Below, one piece after another: positions 38,504 through 46,936 of a DNA stretch of 64,000 nt. The position numbers and the translations under genes are program-made. The notes below the pieces were generated by a model. That model did not search any database. It had not been told where the DNA came from and worked only from the letters and a program-made list of their open reading frames with translations. Source of the stretch: an uncultured Anaerobiospirillum sp. (GTDB taxonomy: Bacteria > Pseudomonadota > Gammaproteobacteria > Enterobacterales > Succinivibrionaceae); NCBI GenBank assembly GCA_944389615.1, contig CALXNA010000011.1, positions 1 to 64,000 of the forward strand, read 5' to 3'. Every line of letters starts with the position of its first letter. The first letter of the stretch is position 1.

Positions 38504-39400
38504 CTAAGCCGGGCGGCCCGCGCTGTCCAAAGCGTGCGCGCCTTGGGCGATGAGCGCATTGTTGGCGCAAGCCTCGCCTCGATCAGCGCGGCGCACGTAG
38601 ATCGTGCGCCCTTCACTGAGCCCATACTGCGCGCCTGACCACGTGCCACCATGGTCGTTGCTTTGAGCGATGTAGATAGTCTCGGCCAAGCCGTAGATGA
38701 TCTTATTGCGGTTTAAGGCTCGCCATGTGGCCCATGGCGCTTCGGGCTCATAGCTACTAAAGACCAAGAGCTGCCCTGCGGCGATCGCGTCCTCATAGGG
38801 ACGGAGCTTGGCCCGGGCGCTGGTGATGCCTTGCGGCAGGACAATGATGCTGCGCCCACCGCAGGCGAGCGTGGCGTTAAGCGCGCGCTGATCGATGCCA
38901 TGGGCAAAGCCGCTGACTATCACTTCACCGCACTGCACCGCTTGGTGCGCGACCTGATCGGTAAAGCTCAGGGAGATCTCGCTTGCCTCGCGTGTGCCCA
39001 CGATGGCGCGCATCGGCTGCTGCAGCAGGGCGACCTCGCCCCACGTAAACAAGAGCGTTGGGCTACGCCGCTTCATGTGGCGCTTGAGCGCCGGAGGATA
39101 GCGCGGATCGTGCAAGGGGATGAGGCTATAGCCTTGCTCAAGCCATGCAGTGCATTGTGCTTGATAGTGCGCGAGGTTAGCGGCGGCGGCGCGCAGGGCC
39201 GCGCCTTCAGCGGCGGTGCAGCCGAGCTCTGCCCAGAGCTCCGGCTGTGTAAAGAGCTCACCAATGGAGAAGCGGGGTTTGTGTTGATAGGCGGCGATGT
39301 AGAGGGAGTTCTTGCGTGCCGTGGTCAGGGAGCGCTCGCGCGGTCCAGAGCTGTTGTTGATGGCCGTAAGGGCCAGCCAATATGGTAGGGTGTCGATCAT
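38504..39400 (-). CDS. DprA/Smf-like Rossmann-fold protein
   Basis: A 298-residue DNA-processing (DprA/Smf) relative. ATG 39400 has AGG six bases upstream. The first 110 residues resemble the DprA N-terminal helical part (IPLHDPRYPPALK). The Rossmann core has AIVGTREAS (132-140), VIVSGFAHGIDQRAL (160-174), GGRSIIVLPQGI and RNKIIYGLAETIYIAQSND with GGTWSGA. It lacks the C-terminal winged-helix domain of many DprA proteins and is about 75 residues shorter than E. coli Smf. DprA loads RecA on incoming single strands; short DprA-like proteins also occur in defence contexts. It is not next to topA/def/fmt as the housekeeping dprA usually is, so it may be a second, divergent copy. Confidence 0.75.
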   Translation of the reverse strand: MIDTLPYWLALTAINNSSGPRERSLTTARKNSLYIAAYQHKPRFSIGELFTQPELWAELGCTAAEGAALRAAAANLAHYQAQCTAWLEQGYSLIPLHDPRYPPALKRHMKRRSPTLLFTWGEVALLQQPMRAIVGTREASEISLSFTDQVAHQAVQCGEVIVSGFAHGIDQRALNATLACGGRSIIVLPQGITSARAKLRPYEDAIAAGQLLVFSSYEPEAPWATWRALNRNKIIYGLAETIYIAQSNDHGGTWSGAQYGLSEGRTIYVRRADRGEACANNALIAQGAHALDSAGRPA

Positions 39401-39917
39401 AGAGGGCCTGCGGTGTCTAAGGAGCGTCACTGCTGTTAGTATAGCAAGTTTACGCGTGCCGGAGCGCCACGAGCTGCTTACCTTGGTGCGTTAGGAGCGC
39501 GCTGATATCTAGGCTCAGCTTGCGGGCCCGTAACTTTAAGGCAGAGAGGCGCTCCCGGCACCGGAGCATCAGGGCTGTGCGCTGAACCCTAGTTTGCGCA
39601 GAGCAGCTGCGCTGTAGCTAGCAAATTTCTGTCTTAGTATCTAGGTTTGCTTGTTACAATACCGTTCAATGGGGTAGTGTTTGGGCTCGATTCGGCCTTG
39701 GATCGCTCTATGCTTGTCCCCATCTTAGAAGTGCTTTCTTATAGCAGTTTCAGCCGCGTGCACGGCTGGTACTGCCGCACTTGCCCACCCCAAGCGCGGG
39801 GCGCTTATAGCGTGGGAGCCGACGCAGATGTCTGCGGAGCCGACGCTTGGCCTACAAGGACTGTAGGGTAATGGTGGTGCGTAGGATGCGTCTGGTGTCT
39901 TGTGAGGAAAGATCGCT
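39401..39917. other. Divergent intergenic region before the pilin-like gene
   Basis: 517 bp. TACAAT at 39655-39660, in an AT-rich context (TTGCTTGTTACAAT), is the best promoter candidate for the rightward gene, giving a leader of about 250 bases. Nothing else is recognised. Confidence 0.45.
39655..39660 (+). promoter_or_regulatory. Possible -10 element for the pilin-like gene
   Basis: TACAAT in an AT-rich stretch. The -35 region is weak. Confidence 0.35.
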
Positions 39918-40796
39918 GTGGTTGGCCCCAAGTTTTTGGCGCGTTTTAAGTTTGCGCCGCTGTATTACAACGATGGTGCGCCGTGCTATTTTCGCGCGGC
40001 CTGCCTCGCCGTGTTTGCGCTCTGCCTGATCGCGCAAGGCCTAGTGCAGAGCACCACAGAGAGTGAGCCGGAGCCGGTCGTGCTGGCCCAAGACCACGCC
40101 TTAGGCGCTGCGATGAACCAAGGCGACCTGAACCAAGGCAACCTGATGCAAGGCGCCACCGGTACGCTGCAGCCGTCCTTAGTGGCAAGTGCCGTCGGCC
40201 CGCTGGGCAGCGATGCCCACCCTTCCTCGCACTTGGTCTTAGCCGCCAATGGCGCTACCGCTACGAGCTTAAGCGCCACCGGCCTGAGCAGCACCTTGAG
40301 CTCCAGCGCCAAGGTCACGCGCTCGGAGCTTGATGTCTCGTTGCAGCCGTCGAGCTCCTTTTGGTCGCTCTTAGGCCTCTCCTCCGATGAGGACAAGCTC
40401 AAGGCCCAGCTCTTAAAGAACCGCCGCGCTGCCTTGGTTGAGCTCTTAGATAGTGTCGCCTACTTCAACTCCTGCGGTATCATCAACTCGAGCTACAGCA
40501 GCTGCAATTACCGCTTCTCTAAGAAAATCAAGGCGCTCTACGACGTGGCCGTGGAGACCGCCGCTGAGGGCTATCTCATCTCCCTCACCGCCAAGGGTGA
40601 GCAAGCCCAAGACCCATGCGCCTCCTTTGCGGTCAACTCGCAGGGCGAGTACTTTGCCTATGACCAAAACGGCTACCAAAACCTCAAATGTTTTGAAAAC
40701 ACTGAGGTCTCAAAGCAGGTCATGGCCATCAGCCAAGCGCTCGAGCATCTGAGCTCCGAGAGCGCTGAGGGCTCAGCCTTAGCTGCCCGGCCATAG
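39918..40796 (+). CDS. Membrane-anchored protein with type IV pilin-like C-terminal domain
   Basis: A 292-residue protein of uncertain function. The GTG at 39918 follows GAGGAAAG. A basic N-terminus and hydrophobic helix (about 25-43, AACLAVFALCLIAQGLV) suggest an N-in anchor. A low-complexity Ser/Ala/Gln linker (50-150) follows. Residues 155-262 resemble the soluble part of PilE-type pilins: a helix (RRAALVELLDSVAYFNS), a strand region (EGYLISLTAKGEQAQDPC) and a terminal Cys loop (LKCF). Four cysteines (186, 196, 234, 258) could form two disulphides. The prepilin cleavage motif (G-F-T-L-I-E) is absent, so it would not be assembled as a normal pilin. No pilus gene is near. The pilin likeness is from pattern only. 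Confidence 0.6.
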   Translation: MVGPKFLARFKFAPLYYNDGAPCYFRAACLAVFALCLIAQGLVQSTTESEPEPVVLAQDHALGAAMNQGDLNQGNLMQGATGTLQPSLVASAVGPLGSDAHPSSHLVLAANGATATSLSATGLSSTLSSSAKVTRSELDVSLQPSSSFWSLLGLSSDEDKLKAQLLKNRRAALVELLDSVAYFNSCGIINSSYSSCNYRFSKKIKALYDVAVETAAEGYLISLTAKGEQAQDPCASFAVNSQGEYFAYDQNGYQNLKCFENTEVSKQVMAISQALEHLSSESAEGSALAARP

Positions 40797-40824
40797 GTCA
40801 GCGCCTGAGCTGTTGTTACCTGCG

Positions 40825-40842
40825 GGCCCACTTACGTGGGCC
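40825..40842 (+). terminator. Hairpin after the pilin-like gene
   Basis: GGCCCAC, loop TTAC, GTGGGCC, followed by TTGCTGTCTTG. The T tract is weak. Confidence 0.5.
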
Positions 40843-40905
40843 TTGCTGTCTTGAGAAGAGTTTGCGCGTGGGGCCTGCCCCAGAGTGCGCCTGAGGCCTA
40901 TCGTG

Positions 40906-40911
40906 TATAAT
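40906..40911 (+). promoter_or_regulatory. -10 element for slyD
   Basis: A perfect TATAAT 143 bases before the slyD start. No good -35 is visible at 16-18 bases. Confidence 0.45.
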
Positions 40912-41053
40912 TCGGGGCGGGCCGTAGTGCTCTTTGTCCTTTCAGCCCAGCTGAGGTAGCTCGGCTGAGGCCGCCCAGCTTTGGTCTGGGGCGAACAGGA
41001 ATGATACGGTACCCGTGCGGTGCGTGCGGGTGCGTTTTGGATGGTGAGAACTT

Positions 41054-41911
41054 ATGCAAGTTGCAAATAACACGGTAGTTACGGTTTCCTACGTCGTAAC
41101 GGACGAAGAGGGACAGGTCGTCGGTCGTACTGATCCTAAGCGCCCAGTCGTGGCTTTAGTCGGCCACGGTTATTTGGTGCCAGGCCTTGAGGCCGCCTTA
41201 CAGGGCAAGGAAGCCGGGGTGGAGTTTGCGCTGCGCCTTGAGCCTAAGGACGCCTTCGGCGAGTTCAATCCGGGCTTAGTTCAGACCATTGACCGCGCCT
41301 TATTCGGCGACTTCCCAGTGGAGGTCGGCAATGCCTTTGAGGCAGATACCTCCGCAGGCCCACGTTTAGTCGTAGTCAAGGAGATCTCCGAGAGCACCGT
41401 CACCGTAGACGGCAACCACCCACTGGCGGGCAAGACCTTAAACTTCATGGGCACGATCGAAGACGTCCGTGAGGCCACGGAAGAGGAAATTGCCCATGGC
41501 CATGCCCATCGCGATGGCGTCTGCCCATCGGAAGAGGGCGAGCATCACTGCTGCTGCGGTCACCACCATCACCACGACGATGAGGACGGCGAGCATCATT
41601 GCTGCGGTCACCACCATCACCACGACGATGAGGACGGCGAGCGCCACTGCTGCGGTCATCACCACCATCAAGATGAAGATGGCGAGCATCATTGCTGCGG
41701 TCATCACCACCATCAAGATGAAGATGGCGAGCATCATTGCTGCGGCAAGCACCACCATCATGATGAGGATGGCGAGCACCACTGCTGCGGTCATCACCAC
41801 CATCAAGATGAAGATGGCGAGCATCATTGCTGCGGTCATCACCACCATCATGATGAGGATGGCGAGCATCATTGCTGCGGCAAGCACCACCACCATCATC
41901 ACGACGAATAG
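41054..41911 (+). CDS. slyD: FKBP-type peptidyl-prolyl isomerase SlyD with expanded His/Cys metal-binding tail
   Basis: A prolyl isomerase, chaperone and metal-binding protein; in E. coli SlyD supplies nickel for hydrogenase maturation. Residues 1-150 form the FKBP fold with the IF chaperone insert (VVTVSYVV, HGYLVPGLEAALQG, DAFGEFNPGLVQ, VDGNHPLAGKTLNF, EATEEEIAHGHAH). The remaining tail, residues 162-285, consists of eight tandem units of GEHHCCGHHHHxDED type (15-17 residues) and holds 52 His and 17 Cys. The E. coli tail is about 50 residues, so this one is more than twice as long. At DNA level the units are nearly identical, indicating recent expansion. The gene is monocistronic with its own promoter and terminator. 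No hydrogenase or urease gene is in the window. Confidence 0.95.
   Translation: MQVANNTVVTVSYVVTDEEGQVVGRTDPKRPVVALVGHGYLVPGLEAALQGKEAGVEFALRLEPKDAFGEFNPGLVQTIDRALFGDFPVEVGNAFEADTSAGPRLVVVKEISESTVTVDGNHPLAGKTLNFMGTIEDVREATEEEIAHGHAHRDGVCPSEEGEHHCCCGHHHHHDDEDGEHHCCGHHHHHDDEDGERHCCGHHHHQDEDGEHHCCGHHHHQDEDGEHHCCGKHHHHDEDGEHHCCGHHHHQDEDGEHHCCGHHHHHDEDGEHHCCGKHHHHHHDE
41537..41908. repeat. Eight 45-51 bp tandem repeats in slyD
   Basis: Units start at each GEHHCC codon block (41537, 41588, 41636, then every 45 bases). Several units are identical or differ by one or two bases, mostly GGTCATCACCACCATCA versus GGCAAGCACCACCATCA. Confidence 0.9.
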
Positions 41912-41945
41912 TCCCTGCGGCCGTTAGGCTCAGGTGAGTGCAACG

Positions 41946-41975
41946 AGAAGACGCAACGCAGGTTGCGTCTTTTCG
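41946..41975 (+). terminator. Rho-independent terminator of slyD
   Basis: AAGACGCAAC, loop GCAG, GTTGCGTCTT, followed by TTCGC: a perfect ten-base stem. Confidence 0.8.
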
Positions 41976-42034
41976 CATGTAATGGCCATTTAGTGTAAGA
42001 TAGCCGCGCATTTGTAGTTTACGTTTGGTGTCTT

Positions 42035-43498
42035 ATGAAATTCATCCTCCGCCTCTTCCCTGAAATCTCGATCAAAAGTCGCCCCGTGCGCAATCGCCTG
42101 ATCAAGGTGCTGATGCAAAACCTCTTTAATGTGGCGCAGCACCATGGCTTTGACCTGAAGGTGCAGGCGCAGTGGGACAAGCTCATCGTCAAGGTGGCCG
42201 GAGATGATGAGTCCGAGCAGACGCAAACGCTGGCGGTGCGCGAGTTAAGCCGCGTGCCGGGCATCCACTCCTTTTTAGAGGTCAAGGAGTTTGACTTCAC
42301 GACCTTCGAGGACATCTTCGCGGTCGCAGGCCCGATCTATGGCCCGAGCTTAGAGGGCAAGACCTTCGCTGTGCGCGTGCGCCGTCGCGGCAACCACAGC
42401 TTCACCTCCCAAGAGGTCGAGCGCATGGTGGGCGGCATGTTCAAGGCCCATTACCCTAACAACGGCGTGTCCTTAAACCATCCGGACGTGCAGATCGACA
42501 TCGAGATCGATCAGAACAAGGCCTTCGTCATCACCCATAAGTACCAAGGCATGGGCGGCTATCCGGTCGGCTCGCAAGGGGCGGCCTTGTCCTTGATCTC
42601 TGGCGGCTTTGACAGCGGCGTCTCGACCTACAAGGCCATTCACCGCGGCATGAAGGTCAACTACCTCTTCTTTAACATGGGTGGCACCGCCCATGAGCTG
42701 GGCGTCAAGCAAGAGGCTTACTTCATCTGGGATCGCTACGCCGCTTCCCACAAGGTCAAGTTCATCACCATCCCGTTTGAGCGCATTGTGGGCCAGATCT
42801 TAGAGCGCACCCACCACGGCGTGCGCGGCGTGATCTTAAAGCGCATGATGATGCGCGTCGGCTCGGCCATCGCTCAGCGTATTAAGGCTGAGGCCTTGAT
42901 CACGGGCGAGAGTGTGGGGCAGGTGTCCTCGCAGACTGTCACCAACTTAGGCCACATCGATGCCGCCGCCGCCGTGGTGGTATTGCGCCCGCTGGTGATG
43001 GAGGATAAGCAGGACATCATCGATCAGGCCAAGGCCATCGGCACCGCAGGTTTTGCCGAGACCATGCCTGAGTACTGTGGCGTGATCTCCGATCACCCGA
43101 ACGTCTGCCCGACCCGCTCCTTTGTTGAGGAAGAGGAGGCCAAGATGGATCCGGACTTAGTCGAGGATGCCGTCGCCAAGGCCGCCTTCCTTGAGATCAA
43201 GGAGATCCCAGAGAATACCTCCAAGCTCGAGGTTGAGGTCGAGACCGTGTCCACCTTGGGCTTAAACGACGTCGTGATCGACGTGCGCTCCCCGGACGAT
43301 GCAGCCAAGGCCCCGCTTGTGGTGGCAGGCCACGAGGTCATCGCTGTGCCGTTCTACAAGATCGCCTCTGAGTTTGAGCAGCTTGATGACCTCAAGACCT
43401 ACGCGCTCTACTGCGACCAAGGTGTGATGAGCACCATGCAGGCGCGTGAGCTCAAGGAGCGCGGCCACCACAACGTCAAGATCTACCGCCCAGCTTAG
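42035..43498 (+). CDS. thiI: tRNA 4-thiouridine synthetase / thiamine sulfur carrier ThiI
   Basis: Makes 4-thiouridine at position 8 of tRNAs and passes sulfur to ThiS for thiazole synthesis. The 487-residue protein has, in order, the N-terminal ferredoxin-like and THUMP domains (VRVRRRGNHSFTSQEVER), the PP-loop ATPase (SGGFDS, 189-194), the MPEYCGVIS segment with the Cys that forms the catalytic disulphide, and a C-terminal rhodanese domain with the persulphide Cys460 in YCDQGVMS. This is the long enterobacterial-type ThiI. The gene starts 60 bases after the slyD terminator and ends before its own hairpin. Assignment is certain. Confidence 0.97.
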   Translation: MKFILRLFPEISIKSRPVRNRLIKVLMQNLFNVAQHHGFDLKVQAQWDKLIVKVAGDDESEQTQTLAVRELSRVPGIHSFLEVKEFDFTTFEDIFAVAGPIYGPSLEGKTFAVRVRRRGNHSFTSQEVERMVGGMFKAHYPNNGVSLNHPDVQIDIEIDQNKAFVITHKYQGMGGYPVGSQGAALSLISGGFDSGVSTYKAIHRGMKVNYLFFNMGGTAHELGVKQEAYFIWDRYAASHKVKFITIPFERIVGQILERTHHGVRGVILKRMMMRVGSAIAQRIKAEALITGESVGQVSSQTVTNLGHIDAAAAVVVLRPLVMEDKQDIIDQAKAIGTAGFAETMPEYCGVISDHPNVCPTRSFVEEEEAKMDPDLVEDAVAKAAFLEIKEIPENTSKLEVEVETVSTLGLNDVVIDVRSPDDAAKAPLVVAGHEVIAVPFYKIASEFEQLDDLKTYALYCDQGVMSTMQARELKERGHHNVKIYRPA

Positions 43499-43538
43499 CA
43501 CTGCGGGCGGTCGTCGCCGCGGTCTGCGCGGCGCGCTG

Positions 43539-43571
43539 CGCCCCAGCCGGGCGGGGGTCGGGGCGTTTTTT
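43539..43571 (+). terminator. Terminator of thiI
   Basis: CGCCCC (43539-43544) pairs with GGGGCG (43560-43565), followed by TTTTTT. Confidence 0.7.
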
Positions 43572-43625
43572 GCGGCCTTACCGGCATTTTGGCGGGATCT
43601 GTGCCATGCCGTCAGAGGCATTCCC

Positions 43626-43631
43626 TATAAT
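43626..43631 (+). promoter_or_regulatory. -10 element for the aldo/keto reductase gene
   Basis: A perfect TATAAT 31 bases before the start codon; the -35 is not evident. Confidence 0.45.
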
Positions 43632-43661
43632 GGGGGGAGGATCAGTCGAAGAGAGGGTGTG

Positions 43662-44510
43662 ATGCAACATTTGGTGTTAAACAACGGGGTGCGTATTCCG
43701 GTGCTGGGCTTTGGCGTATTCCAAATCCCAGATCCCACGGAGTGTGAGCGCGTCGTGCAGCAGGCGTTGGCGGTGGGCTATCGCTTGATCGATACGGCGC
43801 AGGCCTACGACAATGAGGCTGCGGTCGGGCGCGCCATCAAAAACTCGGGCGTGCCGCGCGCGGACATCTTCTTGACCTCGAAGGTCTGGGTGTCTAACTC
43901 AGGTGAGGCCAAGGCCATGGTCTCCATTGATGAGTCGCTGCGCAAGCTCGATACCGACTACCTCGATCTGATGTTGATCCACCAACCCTTCGGCGACTAT
44001 TACGGCACCTATCGGGCCTTAGAGCGTGCTTTAAAAGAGGGCAAGTGCCGCGCCATCGGCGTGTCCAACTTCTTTGCTGACCGCTTGGTCGACCTGTGCA
44101 ACTTCTTTGAGGTCAAGCCCCAAGTCAACCAAATGGAAACGCATGTATTCCAGCAGCAGGCGGCGTTGCGCCCTTATCTTGACCGCTATAAGGTGCAACT
44201 GCAGTCGTGGGGGCCGTTGGCTGAGGGCAAAAACGACTTCTTCAATCAGCCGGTGCTCAAGAAGATCGGCGCCAAGCACCACAAGAACGTGGCGCAAGTG
44301 GCGCTGCGCTTTTTGGTGCAAAGTGGCATCGTGGCGATCCCCAAGTCAAGTTCGCGGCCCCATATGGAGCAGAATATCGATATCTTCGATTTTGAGCTGA
44401 CCAAGGCCGAGCTTGAGCTCATCCGTAACCTCGATACGCGCCGGAGCCTCTTTTGCAATCACCACGATCCGAAGTTTGTCGAGGCCTTGACCGAGCTCAA
44501 GCTCAGTTAA
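43662..44510 (+). CDS. Aldo/keto reductase (2,5-diketo-D-gluconate reductase-like)
   Basis: An NADPH-dependent carbonyl reductase of the AKR5-like bacterial group, cytoplasmic, with a TIM-barrel fold. ATG 43662 has AGAGGG five bases upstream and gives 282 residues, the usual size. The catalytic tetrad is complete: Asp44, Tyr49, Lys74, His107 (DTAQAYDNEAAVG, SKVW, LIHQP). Cofactor-binding IPKSSSRPHMEQNIDIFDF is at the C-terminal end. The physiological substrate is not predictable; methylglyoxal-type aldehydes or keto-sugars are common. The gene is single, between thiI and lolC. Family certain. Confidence 0.92.
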   Translation: MQHLVLNNGVRIPVLGFGVFQIPDPTECERVVQQALAVGYRLIDTAQAYDNEAAVGRAIKNSGVPRADIFLTSKVWVSNSGEAKAMVSIDESLRKLDTDYLDLMLIHQPFGDYYGTYRALERALKEGKCRAIGVSNFFADRLVDLCNFFEVKPQVNQMETHVFQQQAALRPYLDRYKVQLQSWGPLAEGKNDFFNQPVLKKIGAKHHKNVAQVALRFLVQSGIVAIPKSSSRPHMEQNIDIFDFELTKAELELIRNLDTRRSLFCNHHDPKFVEALTELKLS

Positions 44511-44517
44511 GATAGGG

Positions 44518-44607
44518 GCTGCGGGCCGCGCGGGTGCTGCGGACTGCGCGGGTGCTGCGGGCCGTGCGGGGGCTGTGGGCCGTGCGGGTGCTGCGGGCCG
44601 CGCGGGA
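44518..44607. repeat. Five 18-bp tandem repeats
   Basis: GCTGCGGGCCGCGCGGGT-type units run from 44518 to 44607 without gaps, differing by one to three bases. They lie between the reductase gene and lolC. Confidence 0.9.
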
Positions 44608-44652
44608 GCGCAGCTAGGGCGCGGGGGCGCCGTTGGTTAGTGACAAGGCAGT

Positions 44653-45999
44653 TTGAGTGAAACGGCAGGTTGTGAGTTGAGCTGGTTAAATCACGCAGTG
44701 CTCTTTATCGCGCTGCGCTATATCAAGGGCTCGCGCAAGCAGCGCTTTGCGTCCTTGGTGGCCTTGCTGGCGACCTTGGGCATCGCCATTGGCGTGGGCG
44801 CGCTCATCGTAGTGAGCTCGATCATGCAGGGCCTGCAAGAGCGCCTGAAGGCCAATATTCTCACCGACTGCGCCCATGTGGTGGTGCAGGCGCAGGAGCG
44901 CGATCTCCCGTATCTGCTCAGTCTGCCTTACGTCAATGCCTTAGCCCCGTACGTTGAGGGCGAGGCCATGCTCCAGTACGGCGAGGACATCACCATGGTG
45001 ACCTTGCAGGCAACTGACAGCAACAACCTCTATATCAGTCCGAAATACGCCGCAGCCTTCGGCCTGAGCTCGCGTAATGTCGATGCCTTTACCTTAAAGA
45101 CCCAAGAAGGCGAGCGCAGTCTGATGCGCAAGGCCCCAGCGCTGCAGGCCGTGGTTAAGATGCCGACGGTCGACCGCATGGGCTATCAGTACGGCTCCAT
45201 CTTCCCGTTTACCGCCGGTGACTATGAGCTCGCGCTCAACTACGCCACCATCTTGCAGTATCACATCGATGTCACCAGCGGCGATAAGGTGCGTTTGATC
45301 TCGACCCAAAACGCGCGCTATACCCCCTTTGGTCTAACCCCGGTGCAGCGCAACTTCAAGGTCGCAGCGATCATCAACTCAATCGATAAGTCGGCCGCGC
45401 CCACTGTGATCGGCAATTACGAGGACGTACGCCGCTTCCTGCGCCTGACGCCGGAGAGCATGTACTACCGCCTGTACCTGACCGATCCCTTTGTGATCGA
45501 GCAGGTCGTCTCCTTCCTTGAGGGCCGCTACAATTACTCTGACTGGCGCGCACGCTATGGCGACTTCTTTAAGGCGGTGAGCCTTGAGAAGATCACTATG
45601 TCGCTGATGCTCTGCCTCATCGTCTTGGTCGCGGCCTTTAACATCCTGTCGTCACTGACCATGGTGGTCAACTCGCGCGTAAGCGAGATTGCGATCTTAA
45701 AGACGCTGGGCCTGAGCAATCACGAGCTCTTGGCCATCTTCTTGTTGGTGGGCATGAGCGCGAGTATCATCGGCGCGCTTTTAGGCTTGGCCTTGGGCAT
45801 TCCGTTTGCCCTCAATGCGCAGGACATCTTAAGCTTCTTTGGCGTCAGCATTGTGCAAGGAGAGCTGCCGATTGAGCTGGATGTCAGCAATATCTTAATC
45901 ATTGTGGGGTTGTGCCAAGTGGTATCGCTCGCGTGCACCTTCTATCCGGCCTATTATGCCAGCAAGGCCGATCCCGTGACGAACTTGGTGCACAGTTAG
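44653..45999 (+). CDS. lolC: Lipoprotein-releasing system transmembrane protein LolC
   Basis: Subunit of the inner-membrane LolCDE ABC transporter that extracts lipoproteins and hands them to LolA. The 448-residue reading starts at a TTG (44653) with AAGG close upstream; a TTG at 44677 or GTG at 44698 are alternatives, since family similarity begins at ALRYIKGSRKQRFASLV. One N-terminal helix, a large periplasmic domain and three C-terminal helices (with VVNSRVSEIAILKTLGLSNHEL, the coupling helix) match FtsX-type topology. The lolC-lolD-lolE order with separate LolC and LolE is the gammaproteobacterial form. The start codon is the only doubt. Confidence 0.92.
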   Translation: MSETAGCELSWLNHAVLFIALRYIKGSRKQRFASLVALLATLGIAIGVGALIVVSSIMQGLQERLKANILTDCAHVVVQAQERDLPYLLSLPYVNALAPYVEGEAMLQYGEDITMVTLQATDSNNLYISPKYAAAFGLSSRNVDAFTLKTQEGERSLMRKAPALQAVVKMPTVDRMGYQYGSIFPFTAGDYELALNYATILQYHIDVTSGDKVRLISTQNARYTPFGLTPVQRNFKVAAIINSIDKSAAPTVIGNYEDVRRFLRLTPESMYYRLYLTDPFVIEQVVSFLEGRYNYSDWRARYGDFFKAVSLEKITMSLMLCLIVLVAAFNILSSLTMVVNSRVSEIAILKTLGLSNHELLAIFLLVGMSASIIGALLGLALGIPFALNAQDILSFFGVSIVQGELPIELDVSNILIIVGLCQVVSLACTFYPAYYASKADPVTNLVHS

Positions 46000-46018
46000 G
46001 TAGGGTGAGGAGTTGGTG

Positions 46019-46927
46019 ATGCACAAAGTTTTACTGAAAGGACGCGCCATCGAGCACTCGTACCAAGAGGGCAAGATCAAGACGCCGGTGCTCAAGGGCG
46101 TGAACATCGACATCGAAGCTTCGGTCATGACCGCGATTGTGGGGAAGTCGGGCTCCGGTAAGAGCACGTTGTTGCACATCTTGGGCACCTTGGATACGCC
46201 CAACAAAGGCGTGATCTACTTTCAAGACACCAATATCTTGACCTTGAGCGCGCGCGAGAAGGCGCGCTTTCGCAACCGCCACTTAGGCTTCGTCTATCAG
46301 TTCCACCACCTCTTAGGCGACTTTACTGCCCTTGAGAATGTCATGCTGCCCTTGTTGATCGACAAGGTCAAACCGGCCCTTGCCCGCGAGCGCGCCACTT
46401 ACCTGCTAGAGCGGGTGGGGCTTGCGCAGGCGATGCGCCATCTGCCCAGCGAAATGTCCGGCGGCGAGCGTCAGCGCGTGGCTATTGCCCGCGCCTTGGT
46501 CTATTCGCCGGATCTGGTGCTCGCCGACGAGCCCACGGGCAACCTCGATGAGCACAACGCCAACATCGTGTTCAACCTATTTCAAGAGCTGGTGCACGAT
46601 GAAGGCGCTGCCGTGGTCATGGTGACCCACGATCGTTCCTTGGCGCAGAAGTGCGACCACTGCTTTGAGATCGTCAATGGCGTGATCAATCACGGCACCT
46701 TCGACTCCGAGCAGTCCGACGCAGAGCCGGACGCACCGACTCTGCCCGCCGCGCCGGAGCAGCCCACCGCACCGGAGCAGCCCGCCGCACCGGAGAGCGG
46801 CGCGGCGGTTGCGGCAGCGGCGCCGAATGGCGCCGAGGGCGTGATGGCGTCGACGGTGCCGGACTACCGGGAGCCGCCTAAGGAGCAGGCCGAGGCGAGC
46901 AAGGCGGTGATTTTTGAGCAAAAGTAG
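46019..46927 (+). CDS. lolD: Lipoprotein-releasing system ATP-binding protein LolD
   Basis: The ATPase that drives LolCE. ATG 46019 has GAGGAG six bases upstream. Walker A is GKSGSGKST (42-50), the signature MSGGERQRVAIARAL and Walker B LVLADEPTGNLDEHNA are intact. After about residue 232, where family members normally end, there is a 70-residue Pro/Ala/Glu-rich tail with APEQP repeats (PTAPEQPAAPE). This tail has no recognised domain and is likely disordered. The gene sits between lolC (19 bases) and lolE (9 bases), clearly one operon. Confidence 0.94.
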   Translation: MHKVLLKGRAIEHSYQEGKIKTPVLKGVNIDIEASVMTAIVGKSGSGKSTLLHILGTLDTPNKGVIYFQDTNILTLSAREKARFRNRHLGFVYQFHHLLGDFTALENVMLPLLIDKVKPALARERATYLLERVGLAQAMRHLPSEMSGGERQRVAIARALVYSPDLVLADEPTGNLDEHNANIVFNLFQELVHDEGAAVVMVTHDRSLAQKCDHCFEIVNGVINHGTFDSEQSDAEPDAPTLPAAPEQPTAPEQPAAPESGAAVAAAAPNGAEGVMASTVPDYREPPKEQAEASKAVIFEQK

Positions 46928-46936
46928 GGGCCAATC

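Noticed and set aside
41438-42011. Long antisense and alternative-frame proteins over the slyD tail
   Set aside because: They are the other reading frames of the His/Cys repeat; slyD has the ribosome site and family match.
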